Of a stretch of DNA of 64,000 nt, positions 22,847 to 35,315 are shown in pieces (position 1 is the first letter of the stretch; each line of letters begins with the position of its first letter). The DNA is from Parashewanella curva. GTDB lineage: Bacteria > Pseudomonadota > Gammaproteobacteria > Enterobacterales > Shewanellaceae. The DNA lies in the NCBI RefSeq assembly GCF_003675895.1, contig NZ_ML014759.1:1-64000 (forward strand). The letters run 5' to 3'. The position numbers and the translations under genes are program-made. The notes under the pieces are model-generated. The model saw only the letters and a program-made list of their open reading frames with translations. It was not told where the DNA came from and did not search any database.

Positions 22847-23674
22847 CTACTGCTTAAGCATTTGCTTTCGTAATTGTAATAATACAGGTTCTATTTGTGG
22901 CTTCACATTACGCCAACGCGTAAAGCTTTCGGCCGCTTGCCCAACCAACATGCCCAAACCATCAGCACTCTGTGTTATTCCTCGTTGTTCAACCCATTCG
23001 ATAAATGCTGTTTTCTCTGAGCCATAGAACATATCGTAGGCTTTTATCTGTGCATGAATGAATTCATTTGAAATGTACGGCACTTTTCCTTCTACACCTG
23101 AAGAGGTGGCATTTATCAAGATGTCGCAATCAGTATCAGCAGACAGATCATCGAGTCCCATTCCTTTCACGTTTGGCTCATTGATCTCAGAGGCTAAATC
23201 TGTCGCTTTGACCTTAGTTCGATTTGCGATCACTATCCGATTCACTTTTTTATCCAATAACGGATAAATACAACCTCGAACCGCACCACCAGCGCCTAAA
23301 ATGACAATGCTCTTTTTAGCAATGTCACCAAACTGTCTTTCTAAATCAGCGACTAAGCCTAAACCATCGGTATTGTCGCCAATCAAATTACCATTCTCGT
23401 CCAGCCATAATGTGTTTACTGCTTTAGCCAATTGCGCCGAAGCTGAGCATTGATTACATAGTACAAAAGCTTGCTCTTTAAAAGGCACGGTCACATTCGC
23501 ACCTTTTCCACCTTGCTCGAAAAATATGGTTACCGCATCTTCAAAACCATCCACGGGAGCGAGCAATTTTTCATAACTCAACTCTTGCCCTGTTTGCTTA
23601 GCAAATTGTTGATGAATAAAGGGTGATTTACTGTGTTTTATGGGATTACCAAATACGGCGTATCTATCAATCAT
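22847..23674 (-). CDS. aroE: shikimate dehydrogenase
   Basis: A 275-aa enzyme that reduces 3-dehydroshikimate to shikimate with NADPH in aromatic amino-acid synthesis. The substrate motif FGNPIKHSKSPFIH is at residues 8-21, and KGANVTVPFKEQAF includes the catalytic lysine (about 57-72). The NADP-binding Rossmann motif VILGAGGAVRG is at about 128-138, with IANRTKVKA after the second strand and GLGMLVGQAAESF near the C-terminus. Length is standard. It is the first ancestral chromosomal gene right of the mobile region. Confidence 0.96.
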   Translation of the reverse strand: MIDRYAVFGNPIKHSKSPFIHQQFAKQTGQELSYEKLLAPVDGFEDAVTIFFEQGGKGANVTVPFKEQAFVLCNQCSASAQLAKAVNTLWLDENGNLIGDNTDGLGLVADLERQFGDIAKKSIVILGAGGAVRGCIYPLLDKKVNRIVIANRTKVKATDLASEINEPNVKGMGLDDLSADTDCDILINATSSGVEGKVPYISNEFIHAQIKAYDMFYGSEKTAFIEWVEQRGITQSADGLGMLVGQAAESFTRWRNVKPQIEPVLLQLRKQMLKQ

Positions 23675-23724
23675 TAAGGTTTCCGATATAATTCAGCCAA
23701 TTTTTGATTTTATCTAACTTTAAC

Positions 23725-25636
<1,912 letters not shown>

Positions 25637-25648
25637 CTAAGATACCTT

Positions 25649-26215
25649 TTAAAGTTGTTGTTTAAATTTGCAGGCTTTTTGTGGGCATTCCAATCGCACT
25701 CCAGATGCAGAGTGACGGCTAACTAAAATACCAAATCCACAATCTGGGCAGGCTTGCGCCACGGGTTTATGGTTTACCAAAAATTTGCATTTAGGGTAGG
25801 CATTACAGGCATAGAAATTCTTGCCAAAACGATTGGTGCGATGTTCCAGTTGCCCCTGATGACATTGTGGGCAAGCGATGACACCGTCATCATCTTCATG
25901 ATCTGGCCGCTCAATGTGATGACATTCCGGATAATGAGTACAGCCAATGAAAATACCAAATCGACCCGATTTTACTGCCAGCTCATGGCCACACTCAGAA
26001 CATTCTGAACCTTCAATCACTTGTGATGCTATGGCTTCGTGTTGAACCAGCGGCCGTGTATATTGACATTGTGGGTAATTATTACAGCCTAAAAAACTGC
26101 CGTGTTGACTGTGTTTAACCGATAGCTCTGAGCCACACTCAGGGCAAATTTCATACTCTTTCTCAAGCGCATGCTCGTGAATCGAAAACAATTGTGGATC
26201 AATTTTATTAGACAT
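25649..26215 (-). CDS. topoisomerase-type DNA-binding zinc-ribbon protein
   Basis: A 188-aa protein made almost only of topoisomerase I C-terminal zinc ribbons, like E. coli YrdD but longer. Repeats start at CPECGSELSVKHSQHGSF (about residue 24), CSECGHELAVKSGRFGIF (about 73), CPQCHQGQLEHRTNRFGKN (about 115), and CPDCGFGILVSR (about 154). Each is followed by CNNYPQC-, CTHYPEC- or CNAYPKC-type pairs; the last is less regular. No catalytic topoisomerase domain is present. It probably binds DNA; the function is not established. It is 13 bp upstream of tsaC. Confidence 0.88.
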   Translation of the reverse strand: MSNKIDPQLFSIHEHALEKEYEICPECGSELSVKHSQHGSFLGCNNYPQCQYTRPLVQHEAIASQVIEGSECSECGHELAVKSGRFGIFIGCTHYPECHHIERPDHEDDDGVIACPQCHQGQLEHRTNRFGKNFYACNAYPKCKFLVNHKPVAQACPDCGFGILVSRHSASGVRLECPQKACKFKQQL

Positions 26216-26343
26216 AAATATCCATTACCCTTTAGCTTAAGTGCCATTTTATCGCATCCGTCCCTATGCGCCAACTGACACAATGCTTCACTTTCAACCC
26301 GCAATGGAATATTGTATACAAAAGTAAAGAGTGGAGGCACACT

Positions 26344-28122
26344 GTGATAATACGGACATCCCTGCTTAAAGGTATAGTGATTGGGCTCTTGGCTGTTACA
26401 GCATGTAGCCCTTCACCCAAAGTCGCTGAGCTAGCTTTAGCTACTCCTGAAATCCAACAAGTGTTGATTTCGTCTCCAAAGGATTTATTCCGGTTCGATA
26501 ACCAGCTACTCACAACCGCGACCTTTGATAAAGCCGTTAACAGCCTTGCGCCTACCACTCAAATCAATGACATCAATCAGCTGTTGTATTTTCTAAGAGC
26601 CTACAGCTATTTTGGCGATATTAAAGCCCTCACGGCGGAGCAGAAACACTCTCTGTCAAAGCAACTACAAAGACTCACCACGGTTTCAGAGTTAAAACAA
26701 AATCCACGCTTTCAAGAGCAGTTTGCCGTCACACTGTACCGTTATTTTGATAAAGACGATGCTGCAGAATCACTGCAACCTTTACTCAAACCTTTAAAAA
26801 GCCAGTTGCTTGCACTTTCTACAGCGCCCATCAGCCAAGCAACGGATTATGCCCTGTGGGAAACCTTGCGTGCCTACGGTTTTTTACTTAACCAAGCCAA
26901 AAAACAACCTGATGGCGCTTTGGCAAAGACCTTGATAAAACAACGCGTGCACTTGCCACTCATCAGCTTTGCCAAACACACAAACAGCATTCGTCAACAG
27001 AGCGATTGGCCAAAACAGAACGCTTATTGGGCATTAGCATTATATCGCTTAACCTTGCCGGCTTCTGATACGGATAAACCCACCAAACAAGAACAAGAAA
27101 TTGATGATGCGGTGGCCAGCATTGCTGATGCTGATATTAAGCAGCGTAATGAGCAAGCCAAAGACGCCTATACCCTTGGTTACCACATTAATACCTTCGC
27201 ACTTCGTCAAGCTTGCATAGACAACGAAAATCGATGCCGTATTCCTGATGAGTCAACACTCTTGCCGTTAACCCATTCTTGCTCTGCTACTATTATCATT
27301 CGTCATCAAGATCTAACGTCAGAGCAGTTAACTGAGTCTTGCCAACGGCTTACCTCACAAGAAAGCGATTTCCATCAAATGCTTGATTCGCAAAAACAAC
27401 CCACTGCCAATGATCACAATACCACCCTTGAAGTAGTGGTGTTTAAAAATTGGAGCCAATACCACATTGGCGGTCAATTATTATTTGATATCAACACAGA
27501 TAATGGCGGTATGTATTTAGAAGGAACACCACAAAAACCGGGGAATCAAGCTCGCTTTTTGGCCTTTCGCCAATGGTGGGTTGAACCTGAATTTTCAGTT
27601 TGGAACCTAAACCATGAATATGTGCATTATCTTGATGGTCGCTTTGTGAAATACGGTGAATTTGGTCATTTCCCAAGCCACATGGTGTGGTGGGCAGAGG
27701 GGCTAGCGGAATATATCTCGAAAGGAAATGACAATCCTAAGGCATTAAAAGTAGCCACTGAAACAAATGAAGAGCGCCCGACTCTCAAAACCATTTTTGC
27801 TACCGAATATGGTGATGGACTAAAGCGCACTTATCAATGGAGCTATTTAGCTATCCGCTATCTTTCAGAGCATCACCCTCAAGAAATGGTAAATCTAAGC
27901 CAAGCACTGAAAGCCGATATTTTTGTAGATTATCAAGCGAAGCTAACAGAACTAGAAAACCACAATGAAGCCTTTCAAGCTTGGCTAACTGCATTATTGA
28001 AAGCCGATACTCAAGCAGAGGAAAACAAAAAACCTAAGGTAAATAAACTCAATCGTTATAGTTATCGTGATTACCTAAATCCAAGCCATTTTGTAGCGGA
28101 TAAGATGCATAGGCATTATTAA
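26344..28122 (+). CDS. collagenase-like (M9 family) lipoprotein
   Basis: A 592-aa protein that I start at GTG 26344, because GGAGG stands 7 bases before it and the frame then gives a lipoprotein signal (VIGLLAVTACSPSP, lipobox VTAC). An N-terminal helical activator-like region is followed by a metalloprotease domain with the zinc motif HEYVHYLDGRF (about residues 424-434) and downstream WWAEGLAEYIS, whose glutamate is the likely third ligand. This matches M9 collagenases. The usual C-terminal PKD and PPC domains are missing. It is likely anchored in the envelope. It interrupts the usual topA-ribbon/smg neighbourhood. Confidence 0.85.
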   Translation: MIIRTSLLKGIVIGLLAVTACSPSPKVAELALATPEIQQVLISSPKDLFRFDNQLLTTATFDKAVNSLAPTTQINDINQLLYFLRAYSYFGDIKALTAEQKHSLSKQLQRLTTVSELKQNPRFQEQFAVTLYRYFDKDDAAESLQPLLKPLKSQLLALSTAPISQATDYALWETLRAYGFLLNQAKKQPDGALAKTLIKQRVHLPLISFAKHTNSIRQQSDWPKQNAYWALALYRLTLPASDTDKPTKQEQEIDDAVASIADADIKQRNEQAKDAYTLGYHINTFALRQACIDNENRCRIPDESTLLPLTHSCSATIIIRHQDLTSEQLTESCQRLTSQESDFHQMLDSQKQPTANDHNTTLEVVVFKNWSQYHIGGQLLFDINTDNGGMYLEGTPQKPGNQARFLAFRQWWVEPEFSVWNLNHEYVHYLDGRFVKYGEFGHFPSHMVWWAEGLAEYISKGNDNPKALKVATETNEERPTLKTIFATEYGDGLKRTYQWSYLAIRYLSEHHPQEMVNLSQALKADIFVDYQAKLTELENHNEAFQAWLTALLKADTQAEENKKPKVNKLNRYSYRDYLNPSHFVADKMHRHY

Positions 28123-28129
28123 GATCAAA

Positions 28130-28158
28130 AAAGGAAGCGATTTGCTTCCTTTCTTTTT
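28130..28158. terminator. bidirectional terminator
   Basis: AAAGGAAGC and GCTTCCTTT (28130-28138, 28144-28152) form a 9-bp stem with loop GATTT. A T-rich run follows on + and an A-run precedes it. It serves the collagenase-like gene (+) and smg (-). Confidence 0.85.
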
Positions 28159-28171
28159 ATACGCTTCAACA

Positions 28172-28645
28172 TTATGAATGTAAACGCCCATCAGGCTGTT
28201 CAAAAATCAAGTCTTCCATTTGTTCGTAGGCGGATTGGTGACCCGGTGCATTGAACAGTACCATTAAGATCACCCACTTTAAGTCTTCCAAACCAAGATA
28301 ACTGTCTTCTAACTCCATGACTCGATCAATCACCATTTCACGCGTTTCGACATTTAGCACCTTGATTTGCTCTAAAAACATTAGAAAGCCACGGCTTTCC
28401 ACGTCCAGCTTATCCATTTCCTCTTCGGTATAAATACGAAAAGATTGTGGGTTATGAGTGCGAAGATAAGAGCCCTCCTTAGTCTGTAAATCCGCTAATC
28501 GCTCTAACCAATCTAAAGCTTTGATGATTTCTGATTGATGAAAACCGGCACGAGTTAATTCTTTCGTTAACTCGTCTTCATCCACTAACAGTTCGGTATC
28601 TCCTTGGACATAGTTCTCGAAAAGGTACATTAATATGTCGAACAT
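28172..28645 (-). CDS. smg: Smg protein (DUF494)
   Basis: A 157-aa protein of the Smg/DUF494 family, of unknown molecular role, normally found next to dprA. The start ATG at 28645 ([16 protein letters not shown]) is the family start and has GAGGAG upstream. The longer frame runs back into dprA. Typical stretches: [39 protein letters not shown], and [12 protein letters not shown]. Length is standard. It lies 5 bp after the dprA stop and is probably co-transcribed. Confidence 0.93.
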   Translation of the reverse strand: MFDILMYLFENYVQGDTELLVDEDELTKELTRAGFHQSEIIKALDWLERLADLQTKEGSYLRTHNPQSFRIYTEEEMDKLDVESRGFLMFLEQIKVLNVETREMVIDRVMELEDSYLGLEDLKWVILMVLFNAPGHQSAYEQMEDLIFEQPDGRLHS

Positions 28646-28650
28646 CAGGC

Positions 28651-29766
28651 TTAACTCCTCTTCAGTTTGACGTAACCACCAGGTACCGTTGCCACCCAAC
28701 CTTGTAGTTCAAGTTCAAGTAATTGCTCCAGCACCAGATCGATCGCAATTCCACTATGTTCGACAATGACATCAATTGTCGTTGTCTCATAGCCTACACT
28801 AGCCAAGAGTGACGAAAATGGCAAATCGGGTTGTGCTTCTTTTCCTATATGGTGTTGTTTTTTTGACTCTTCAAGGTGGTGACTGAAAATATTTGGTAAC
28901 TCTTGCAAAATGTCGTCCACACAGCAGGTCAGCTTTGCCCCTTGTTGGATCAAGTCATGACACCCTTGACTTTGATGGCTCAAAATACTGCCAGGCAACG
29001 CGAATACATCTCGCCCTTGTTCCATGGCCATTCTTGCAGTAATCAAAGACCCACTTCGGCGCGAGGCTTCTACCACTAGGGTTCCTAAACTTAGACCGCT
29101 AATAATACGATTTCGTTTCGGAAAATTTCCAGCATAAGGACGAGTATCTGGCCAATACTCACTGATAATGCAGCCTTGTGTTTGAATTTCTTGATATAAA
29201 CTACGGTGACGTTTGGGATAAATTTCATCAACGCCCGTTCCTAATACCGCTAGTGTTTTATAGTTGCTTTCCGTTCTAGCGGCTAGGGCTCCACTGTGAG
29301 CCGCGCCATCAATGCCCGCCGCCAAGCCGCTGGTTACCATTATTCCAGCTTCAACCAACTGTTTGGCAAATTCATAGCTGTGCTTTAATCCGGCTGGAGT
29401 TGCATCTCGACTCCCCACCATCGCCAAGGATGGTAATGCTAATGCCATAGGATCGCCTTTAACAAACAGCAAGGTAGGAGGATCAGCGATTTCACGAAGT
29501 AGCGATGGATAATCATCATCGTCAAGACAAATAATATAGTGTTCAGCTGAGACTTCCAGCCAAGTTAACGCAGAATCAACTTTAGCAGGATTAAATGTTA
29601 AAGAAGTAAGACTTTGAACTGAACGCGGTAAGTCACTAGGGCGATGTTCAATCGCCCAGCGCAGCTCAGATAAGGATAAATGCTTTAGTAATTGTTGAAC
29701 CCGAGTTGGCCCTAACCCAGATACGGCACTAACAACTAGCCAATCGGCCAGTGTCGATGCCGTCAT
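28651..29766 (-). CDS. dprA: DNA processing protein DprA (Smf)
   Basis: A 371-aa protein that loads RecA onto incoming single-stranded DNA during transformation. The N-terminal helix-hairpin-helix-like region (about residues 1-65, [19 protein letters not shown]) precedes the Rossmann-like DprA core (about 80-290) with [56 protein letters not shown] and [10 protein letters not shown]. The C-terminal winged-helix domain spans about 310-370. It is full length. The start overlaps the upstream LysM gene's stop by 4 bp. Confidence 0.96.
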   Translation of the reverse strand: MTASTLADWLVVSAVSGLGPTRVQQLLKHLSLSELRWAIEHRPSDLPRSVQSLTSLTFNPAKVDSALTWLEVSAEHYIICLDDDDYPSLLREIADPPTLLFVKGDPMALALPSLAMVGSRDATPAGLKHSYEFAKQLVEAGIMVTSGLAAGIDGAAHSGALAARTESNYKTLAVLGTGVDEIYPKRHRSLYQEIQTQGCIISEYWPDTRPYAGNFPKRNRIISGLSLGTLVVEASRRSGSLITARMAMEQGRDVFALPGSILSHQSQGCHDLIQQGAKLTCCVDDILQELPNIFSHHLEESKKQHHIGKEAQPDLPFSSLLASVGYETTTIDVIVEHSGIAIDLVLEQLLELELQGWVATVPGGYVKLKRS

Positions 29767-30848
29767 TCTCTGGCTATGGCTCCTGATGTTGGCGTCATGA
29801 TTTTATCGCCGACACGTACTGGACGGTCGTCTAATAAGATCAAGCCAAAACTGACGTTTTCGAACACCTTAAACACCATCAATTTTCCACGAAACGTATC
29901 AGGTACAGTGACGGCATTATCAGCTGATAAACTCGCCATCATATCGTCGTAAGCACTACGGTCTTCGGTCTGGATGGGTTGACCATCAGCATCGATTACA
30001 ATCTCGTCTCCATCACGGAATATATCAAAAACTTGGCCAGGATGAATTCCTGCCTGTTGGCCGCGATCCAGATACACGACATTCAACTGCCCAGCTTCTC
30101 GTTGATGATTGGCAATCGCTAGCACTCTTGTGGTGGCGTTTGTTGTTCCTGGAGATGGCATGTAATAAGCCGACATCATGGCTTCTTCATCAACAGGCAG
30201 AGCATAAAAACCCGCTCTGGTTTCACGCAAGCTATTTAGAATTTTTAATTTGGAAACCTTGCCGGACTCAATCACACGACCACTGCCAGTCAACACCAAC
30301 TCTTTACCTAAGTCTTCACCATGTGCTTTAAGTTCTCGTCCTGGCTCATATAAGGCAAGCTTTTGACCAACTTTAAGCGGCTGATCAATGTAAATCACAT
30401 CATTGAGCATATGGAAACGAGATTCTCGCTCACCACCGACGACCATAGCTTTGCCCTCAAGCCATTGATCCGTTTCAACTCGGTTTTGCACAATATAAGG
30501 TTGAATAACCCCAAGATCGATCATCGGAATAGCATTATTTTTAGAAATAATTCGACCATGTGGTGACAGCTTTTTATGCGGTTTTTTCACCAATCTAGGT
30601 TTACCGTTAATAAAAACTAAGGTCAAAATATCGCCAGGGTAGATAAGATGAGGATTGCTGACTTGTGGGTTAGCCCCCCATAATTCAGGCCAACGCCATG
30701 GATCCTGTAAATAAAAACTGGATATATCCCAGAGGGTATCGCCTTTTTTAACTACATAGGTTTGTGGGCGATCTTGCTTTAGTGCCAAAGTATCGGCTAT
30801 CGCAACACTGGATATCATTGCGAACACAATTACGAATATGCGTATCAT
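29763..30848 (-). CDS. LysM-domain exported protein
   Basis: A 361-aa secreted protein with a signal peptide (MIRIFVIVFAMISSVAIADT). One LysM domain follows, at about residues 31-79: YVVKKGDTLWDISSFYLQD, then WRWPELWGANPQVSNPHLIY and PGDILTLVF. LysM binds peptidoglycan, so a cell-wall role in the periplasm is likely. The remaining 280 residues form a conserved region, without a catalytic domain I recognise. It stands divergent to def, with 223 bp between, and is the first gene of the lysM-dprA-smg run. Confidence 0.9.
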   Translation of the reverse strand: MIRIFVIVFAMISSVAIADTLALKQDRPQTYVVKKGDTLWDISSFYLQDPWRWPELWGANPQVSNPHLIYPGDILTLVFINGKPRLVKKPHKKLSPHGRIISKNNAIPMIDLGVIQPYIVQNRVETDQWLEGKAMVVGGERESRFHMLNDVIYIDQPLKVGQKLALYEPGRELKAHGEDLGKELVLTGSGRVIESGKVSKLKILNSLRETRAGFYALPVDEEAMMSAYYMPSPGTTNATTRVLAIANHQREAGQLNVVYLDRGQQAGIHPGQVFDIFRDGDEIVIDADGQPIQTEDRSAYDDMMASLSADNAVTVPDTFRGKLMVFKVFENVSFGLILLDDRPVRVGDKIMTPTSGAIARE

Positions 30849-31071
30849 TTAACAGTCCATTTTATTGTTACAGGTTTCCCCAACTGAAGTTCGTTCGGGT
30901 ACTCCTCTAAGCCATTCCTTAGCTTATTATGCCGTTCTACCACTTGATCATAAAGACTTATTCATCTTCAACAATGGTATTCGCCATAACAAAGGATTAA
31001 AATTACCCAATACTTGATTCAAAAGTCAGTATAACCAACTGATTAAGATTTAACAGAGTTAGAGGACATCT

Positions 31072-31584
31072 ATGGCACTATTATCCGTTTTGCGTTTCCC
31101 AGATGAGCATTTGCGTACTATCGCAAAACCCGTTACTGAATTTGATGACAAACTACAGACTCAAATTGAAGACATGCTTGAGACCATGTATGAAGAAAAA
31201 GGCATTGGCCTTGCTGCTACTCAGGTTGACTATCATCAACGCTTAATTGTCATGGATCTGCAAGATGAAGTAGAGCGCCCAAATGTATTCATTAATCCTG
31301 AGATTGTTGAATCCAGCGGTCATTTTGAAAACGAAGAAGGCTGTTTATCTGTTCCTGGCATATACGCCAAAGTTGAACGCGCCGAAAACGTGACCGTAAA
31401 AGCCCTTGATCGTGATGGTAAAGAATTTACTGTCGAAGCTGATGGTTTGTTTGCTATCTGTTTGCAACATGAAATGGATCACCTTGTTGGCAAGCTGTTT
31501 GTGGATTATTTATCACCACTAAAACGCAACCGCATTAAGCAAAAGTTGGAAAAAGAAGCGCGTCTCGCTGCGAAAAACGCCTAA
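31072..31584 (+). CDS. def: peptide deformylase
   Basis: A 170-aa metal enzyme that removes the formyl group from new proteins. All three signatures are present: GIGLAATQV (about residues 45-53), EGCLSVPG (about 89-96) and [12 protein letters not shown] (about 132-143), giving the Cys and two His metal ligands. AGAGGA lies before the ATG. It starts the run def, fmt, rsmB, trkA, with gaps of 9, 2 and 15 bp, likely one operon. Confidence 0.97.
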   Translation: MALLSVLRFPDEHLRTIAKPVTEFDDKLQTQIEDMLETMYEEKGIGLAATQVDYHQRLIVMDLQDEVERPNVFINPEIVESSGHFENEEGCLSVPGIYAKVERAENVTVKALDRDGKEFTVEADGLFAICLQHEMDHLVGKLFVDYLSPLKRNRIKQKLEKEARLAAKNA

Positions 31585-31593
31585 GGTACTACT

Positions 31594-32550
31594 TTGAAAC
31601 CATTAAACATTATTTTTGCCGGTACGCCGGATTTTGCCGCTCGACATTTACAAGCCTTGATTGACTCTCATCATAATGTGATAGGCGTTTATACCCAACC
31701 AGATCGTCCAGCAGGTCGTGGAAAAAAACTCCAAGCTAGCCCAGTCAAGCAACTCGCTGAAGAGCATGACATTAGTGTTTATCAACCTAAAAGCTTACGA
31801 GCCGAAGATGCACAACAAGAGCTAGCCTCCCTCAACACTGATATCATGGTGGTAGTGGCCTATGGCTTGATCTTGCCACAAGTGGTACTGGATACCCCAC
31901 GCTTGGGTTGCATTAATGTTCATGGTTCGATTTTGCCACGTTGGCGTGGTGCCGCTCCGATCCAGCGTTCAATTTGGGCAGGTGATGCAGAAACGGGCGT
32001 TACCATTATGCAAATGGATATCGGTCTGGATACCGGTGATATGCTGCTAAAAACTAAGCTGCCGATTTTAGCTGAAGATACCAGTGCCACTTTATATGAA
32101 AAGCTAGCTGAGCAAGGGCCTCAAGCTCTACTCGCGGCTCTAGATGGGCTGGCAGCAGGCACTTTGCAAGCTGAAAAGCAAGATGATGCACTCGCTAACT
32201 ACGCTGAAAAGCTATCAAAAGAAGAAGCAAAAATCGATTGGAGCAAATCAGCCCAACAGTTATGGCAAGAAGTGCGTGCTTTTAACCCTTGGCCGGTCAG
32301 TCATTTTTCACACCGTGATCAGACCATCAAAGTTTGGGAAGCTGATGTTCAACATACCGCACATAACGCCAAAATTGGTAGCGTTGTTTCAGCGGACAAG
32401 CAAGGCATTGCTATTGCCACCGCCGAAGGCATACTCATTTTAAAAACCATTCAATTACCAAACAAAAAGCCAATGTCTACGGCCGATGTGCTCAATGGTA
32501 AAGCCGATTGGTTCCAAGTAGGGCAGTTAATTGGTCATAGTGAGGCATAA
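31594..32550 (+). CDS. fmt: methionyl-tRNA formyltransferase
   Basis: A 318-aa enzyme that formylates initiator Met-tRNA with 10-formyl-THF. The N-terminal domain has [17 protein letters not shown] (about residues 5-21), [12 protein letters not shown] (about 39-50) and the catalytic block [20 protein letters not shown] (about 108-127), followed by [17 protein letters not shown]. The C-terminal OB-like domain begins near residue 205 ([22 protein letters not shown]). Standard length, just after def. Confidence 0.97.
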   Translation: MKPLNIIFAGTPDFAARHLQALIDSHHNVIGVYTQPDRPAGRGKKLQASPVKQLAEEHDISVYQPKSLRAEDAQQELASLNTDIMVVVAYGLILPQVVLDTPRLGCINVHGSILPRWRGAAPIQRSIWAGDAETGVTIMQMDIGLDTGDMLLKTKLPILAEDTSATLYEKLAEQGPQALLAALDGLAAGTLQAEKQDDALANYAEKLSKEEAKIDWSKSAQQLWQEVRAFNPWPVSHFSHRDQTIKVWEADVQHTAHNAKIGSVVSADKQGIAIATAEGILILKTIQLPNKKPMSTADVLNGKADWFQVGQLIGHSEA

Positions 32551-32552
32551 CC

Positions 32553-33833
32553 ATGAATGTAAGAGCCCTCGCAGCTAAAGCCTTATACGCAGTCCTTGAG
32601 CAAGGTATTTCCTTATCCGTTGCTCTGCCAGAGCAACAAAAAAAACTGACTAACGGCAAAGATAAAGGTCTATTAGCCGAGCTTTGTTATGGTGTACTTC
32701 GTGTGCTGCCGCAACTGGATAAACGTGTCAGTGACTGTTTAAACAAGCCGTTTAAGAATAAACAACGAGTGTTGCATCAATTATTGTTGGTTGGCTGTTA
32801 TCAGTTGTATTTTACCCGCATCCCTGAACACGCGGCGATTTCTGAAACCGCCGAAGCTTGCCGCCAACTTAAATTTGATGGCTTAGTTAAAGTCATCAAT
32901 GGGGTACTTAGAAATATTCAACGTAACAAAGCTGAACTCAGTACCGATAACACTGTATTAGAGTTCAATACTCCCAACTGGCTCATCAAGCGCTTACAGC
33001 AAGCCTATCCAGATACTTGGCAACGTATCATTGAGCACTGCCACCAGCGCCCTCCTATGTGGCTGCGTAATAATCAAATATCACAAACTCGTGAGCAGTA
33101 TCTTCAATCTTTGACCGATGCCGGCATCTCAGCGTCAAAAGGCAATAGCAAAGACTCAATCTTACTTGAGCAAGCAACAGATGTGATGCAGCTACCAAAC
33201 TTTGTTCAAGGTGCTGTTTCTGTTCAAGATGCTGCGGCACAATGGGCAGCTTGGTTACTTGAGCCAAAAGATAATGAATTAATCTTAGATGCGTGTGCAG
33301 CTCCCGGTGGTAAAACCTGCCATATTTTAGAGCAAGCCCCAAGAGCGCAAGTGGTCGCAGTTGATTTTGATGACAAACGCTTAGACCGCGTTAACGAAAA
33401 CTTATCGCGTCTCAACTTATCAGCACGCACGATTCACGGTGATGCTGCGAATATTGATGAGTGGTGGCATGGAGACAAGTTTGACCGTATCTTATTAGAT
33501 GCACCATGCTCAGCAACAGGTGTTATTCGTCGTCATCCTGATATCAAATGGTTGAGACAGTCAAAAGATATTGAAGAGCTTGCCAAACTTCAAGCGCAGA
33601 TCCTAGACCACTGTTGGCAATGGCTAAAACCGGGTGGTACTTTGTTGTACGCCACTTGCTCGATTTTGCCTGAAGAAAATTGTCAGCAAATAGCAGCATT
33701 TCTTGCTCGAACATCTGATGCTAAGCTTGAAGGGTTGGAAGAGCAAAATAACCCCGACACAATCGGCTGGCAAATTACACCTGGTGAATCAAATATGGAC
33801 GGGTTTTATTACGCTCGTTTAAAAAAACAATAG
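32553..33833 (+). CDS. rsmB: 16S rRNA m5C967 methyltransferase
   Basis: A 426-aa SAM-dependent enzyme that methylates C967 of 16S rRNA. An N-terminal NusB-like helical domain (about residues 3-140) is followed by the methyltransferase domain with DACAAPGGKTCHILE (about 246-260), LLDAPCSATGVIRRHPDIKW (about 315-334, catalytic Cys) and LLYATCSILPEENCQQI (about 366-382, second Cys). The C-terminus has DGFYYARLKK. Standard length; two bases after fmt. Confidence 0.96.
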   Translation: MNVRALAAKALYAVLEQGISLSVALPEQQKKLTNGKDKGLLAELCYGVLRVLPQLDKRVSDCLNKPFKNKQRVLHQLLLVGCYQLYFTRIPEHAAISETAEACRQLKFDGLVKVINGVLRNIQRNKAELSTDNTVLEFNTPNWLIKRLQQAYPDTWQRIIEHCHQRPPMWLRNNQISQTREQYLQSLTDAGISASKGNSKDSILLEQATDVMQLPNFVQGAVSVQDAAAQWAAWLLEPKDNELILDACAAPGGKTCHILEQAPRAQVVAVDFDDKRLDRVNENLSRLNLSARTIHGDAANIDEWWHGDKFDRILLDAPCSATGVIRRHPDIKWLRQSKDIEELAKLQAQILDHCWQWLKPGGTLLYATCSILPEENCQQIAAFLARTSDAKLEGLEEQNNPDTIGWQITPGESNMDGFYYARLKKQ

Positions 33834-33848
33834 GTATAGGGACAGGCC

Positions 33849-35258
33849 ATGAAAATTATCATTTTAGGTGCAGGTCAAGTTGGCGGCACACTGGCAGAAA
33901 ATCTGGTAGGTGAAAACAATGACATTACCCTTGTCGATAATGATAAAATTCGCCTTCGCTCTTTACAGGATAAATTTGATCTCCGTGTCGTCCATGGGCA
34001 TGGGGCACACCCTGAGGTTTTGAAAGAAGCCGGTGCCGAAGATGCCGATATGCTGATTGCGGTCACCAACAGCGATGAATGTAACATGTCGGCTTGTCAA
34101 ATTGCTTACACGCTCTACGGCACGCCCACCAAAATTGCACGTATTCGCTCTCAGCAATACCTAACCCTCAGCAATAAACTGTTTATCGATAGTGAGCGCA
34201 AAAACTCGGACAACCGATTCCGTGGTGGTTTTGTTATCGATGAACTTATCGCCCCCGAGCAATTAGTCACCTCTTACATTCATCGACTAGTTGAATACCC
34301 GGGTGCACTGCAAGTACTTGAGTTTGCCGAAGGTCATTTAAGTTTAGTAGCCATTAAAGCCTATTATGGCGGTCCGCTTGTAGGGAATGCTCTTTCTACG
34401 CTGCGCGAACACATGCCGAATATTGATACCCGTGTCGCAGCCATTTTCCGTCAAGGTCAGCCGATCATGCCTCAAGGCACCACTATCATCGAAGCGGATG
34501 ATGAAGTGTTTTTTGTAGCTGATAGCCGCCATGTTCGTGCGGTGATGAGTGAAATGCAAAAGCTCGATAATTCTTATCGCAATATCATGATTGCCGGTGG
34601 CGGTAACATTGGCTTAGGACTCGCTAAAAAACTTGAACAAGACCATGCTGTTAAGCTTTTAGAATCAAGGCCAGAGCGTGCAGAAGCGCTATCGGAATTA
34701 TTAGAAAACACCACGGTATTTTGTGGTGATGCCGCCGATCAAGAACTCTTGCTTGAAGAGCACATTGATCAAACCGATGTGTTTATCGCGGTCACCAATG
34801 ATGACGAAGCCAACATCATGTCGGCTCTACTAGCAAAACGAATGGGGGCCAAAAAAGTGATGGTGCTTATTCAACGAGAAGCCTATGTCGACCTAGTGCA
34901 AGAAGCCAACATCGATATTGCGATTTCACCCCAGCAAGCCACGATTTCTGCTTTGCTCACGCATATACGCCAAGGTGATATTTGTAACGTATATTCACTA
35001 CGCAGAGGCGCAGCCGAAGCCATTGAGGCCATTGCCCATGGTGACGCCAATACCTCTAAAGTGGTAGGCAAAGCCATTGGTGACATCAAAATGCCACCAG
35101 GCACGACCATAGGTGCGATTGTACGAGAGCAGGAAGTATTAATGGCGCATGATAAGACAGTGATAGAGCAAGGGGATCATGTGGTGCTGTTTTTGGTTAA
35201 CAAGAAATTCATTGGTGAAGTGGAGAAATTATTCCAACCTAGCGCGTTCTTTTTCTAG
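33849..35258 (+). CDS. trkA: TrkA potassium uptake regulator
   Basis: A 469-aa NAD-binding cytoplasmic subunit that gates the TrkH potassium channel. It has two RCK units. The first Rossmann motif, [16 protein letters not shown], is at residues 3-18 and the second, [18 protein letters not shown], at about 237-254. Each is followed by a TrkA-C region, including [20 protein letters not shown] near the C-terminus. Full length. It lies 15 bp after rsmB and 57 bp before trkH, which fits joint expression. Confidence 0.96.
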   Translation: MKIIILGAGQVGGTLAENLVGENNDITLVDNDKIRLRSLQDKFDLRVVHGHGAHPEVLKEAGAEDADMLIAVTNSDECNMSACQIAYTLYGTPTKIARIRSQQYLTLSNKLFIDSERKNSDNRFRGGFVIDELIAPEQLVTSYIHRLVEYPGALQVLEFAEGHLSLVAIKAYYGGPLVGNALSTLREHMPNIDTRVAAIFRQGQPIMPQGTTIIEADDEVFFVADSRHVRAVMSEMQKLDNSYRNIMIAGGGNIGLGLAKKLEQDHAVKLLESRPERAEALSELLENTTVFCGDAADQELLLEEHIDQTDVFIAVTNDDEANIMSALLAKRMGAKKVMVLIQREAYVDLVQEANIDIAISPQQATISALLTHIRQGDICNVYSLRRGAAEAIEAIAHGDANTSKVVGKAIGDIKMPPGTTIGAIVREQEVLMAHDKTVIEQGDHVVLFLVNKKFIGEVEKLFQPSAFFF

Positions 35259-35315
35259 AGGTTAGCGTATGCTGTTACTACACTTAATTGCATCTTATCG
35301 AACGTTTTTGGTTAT

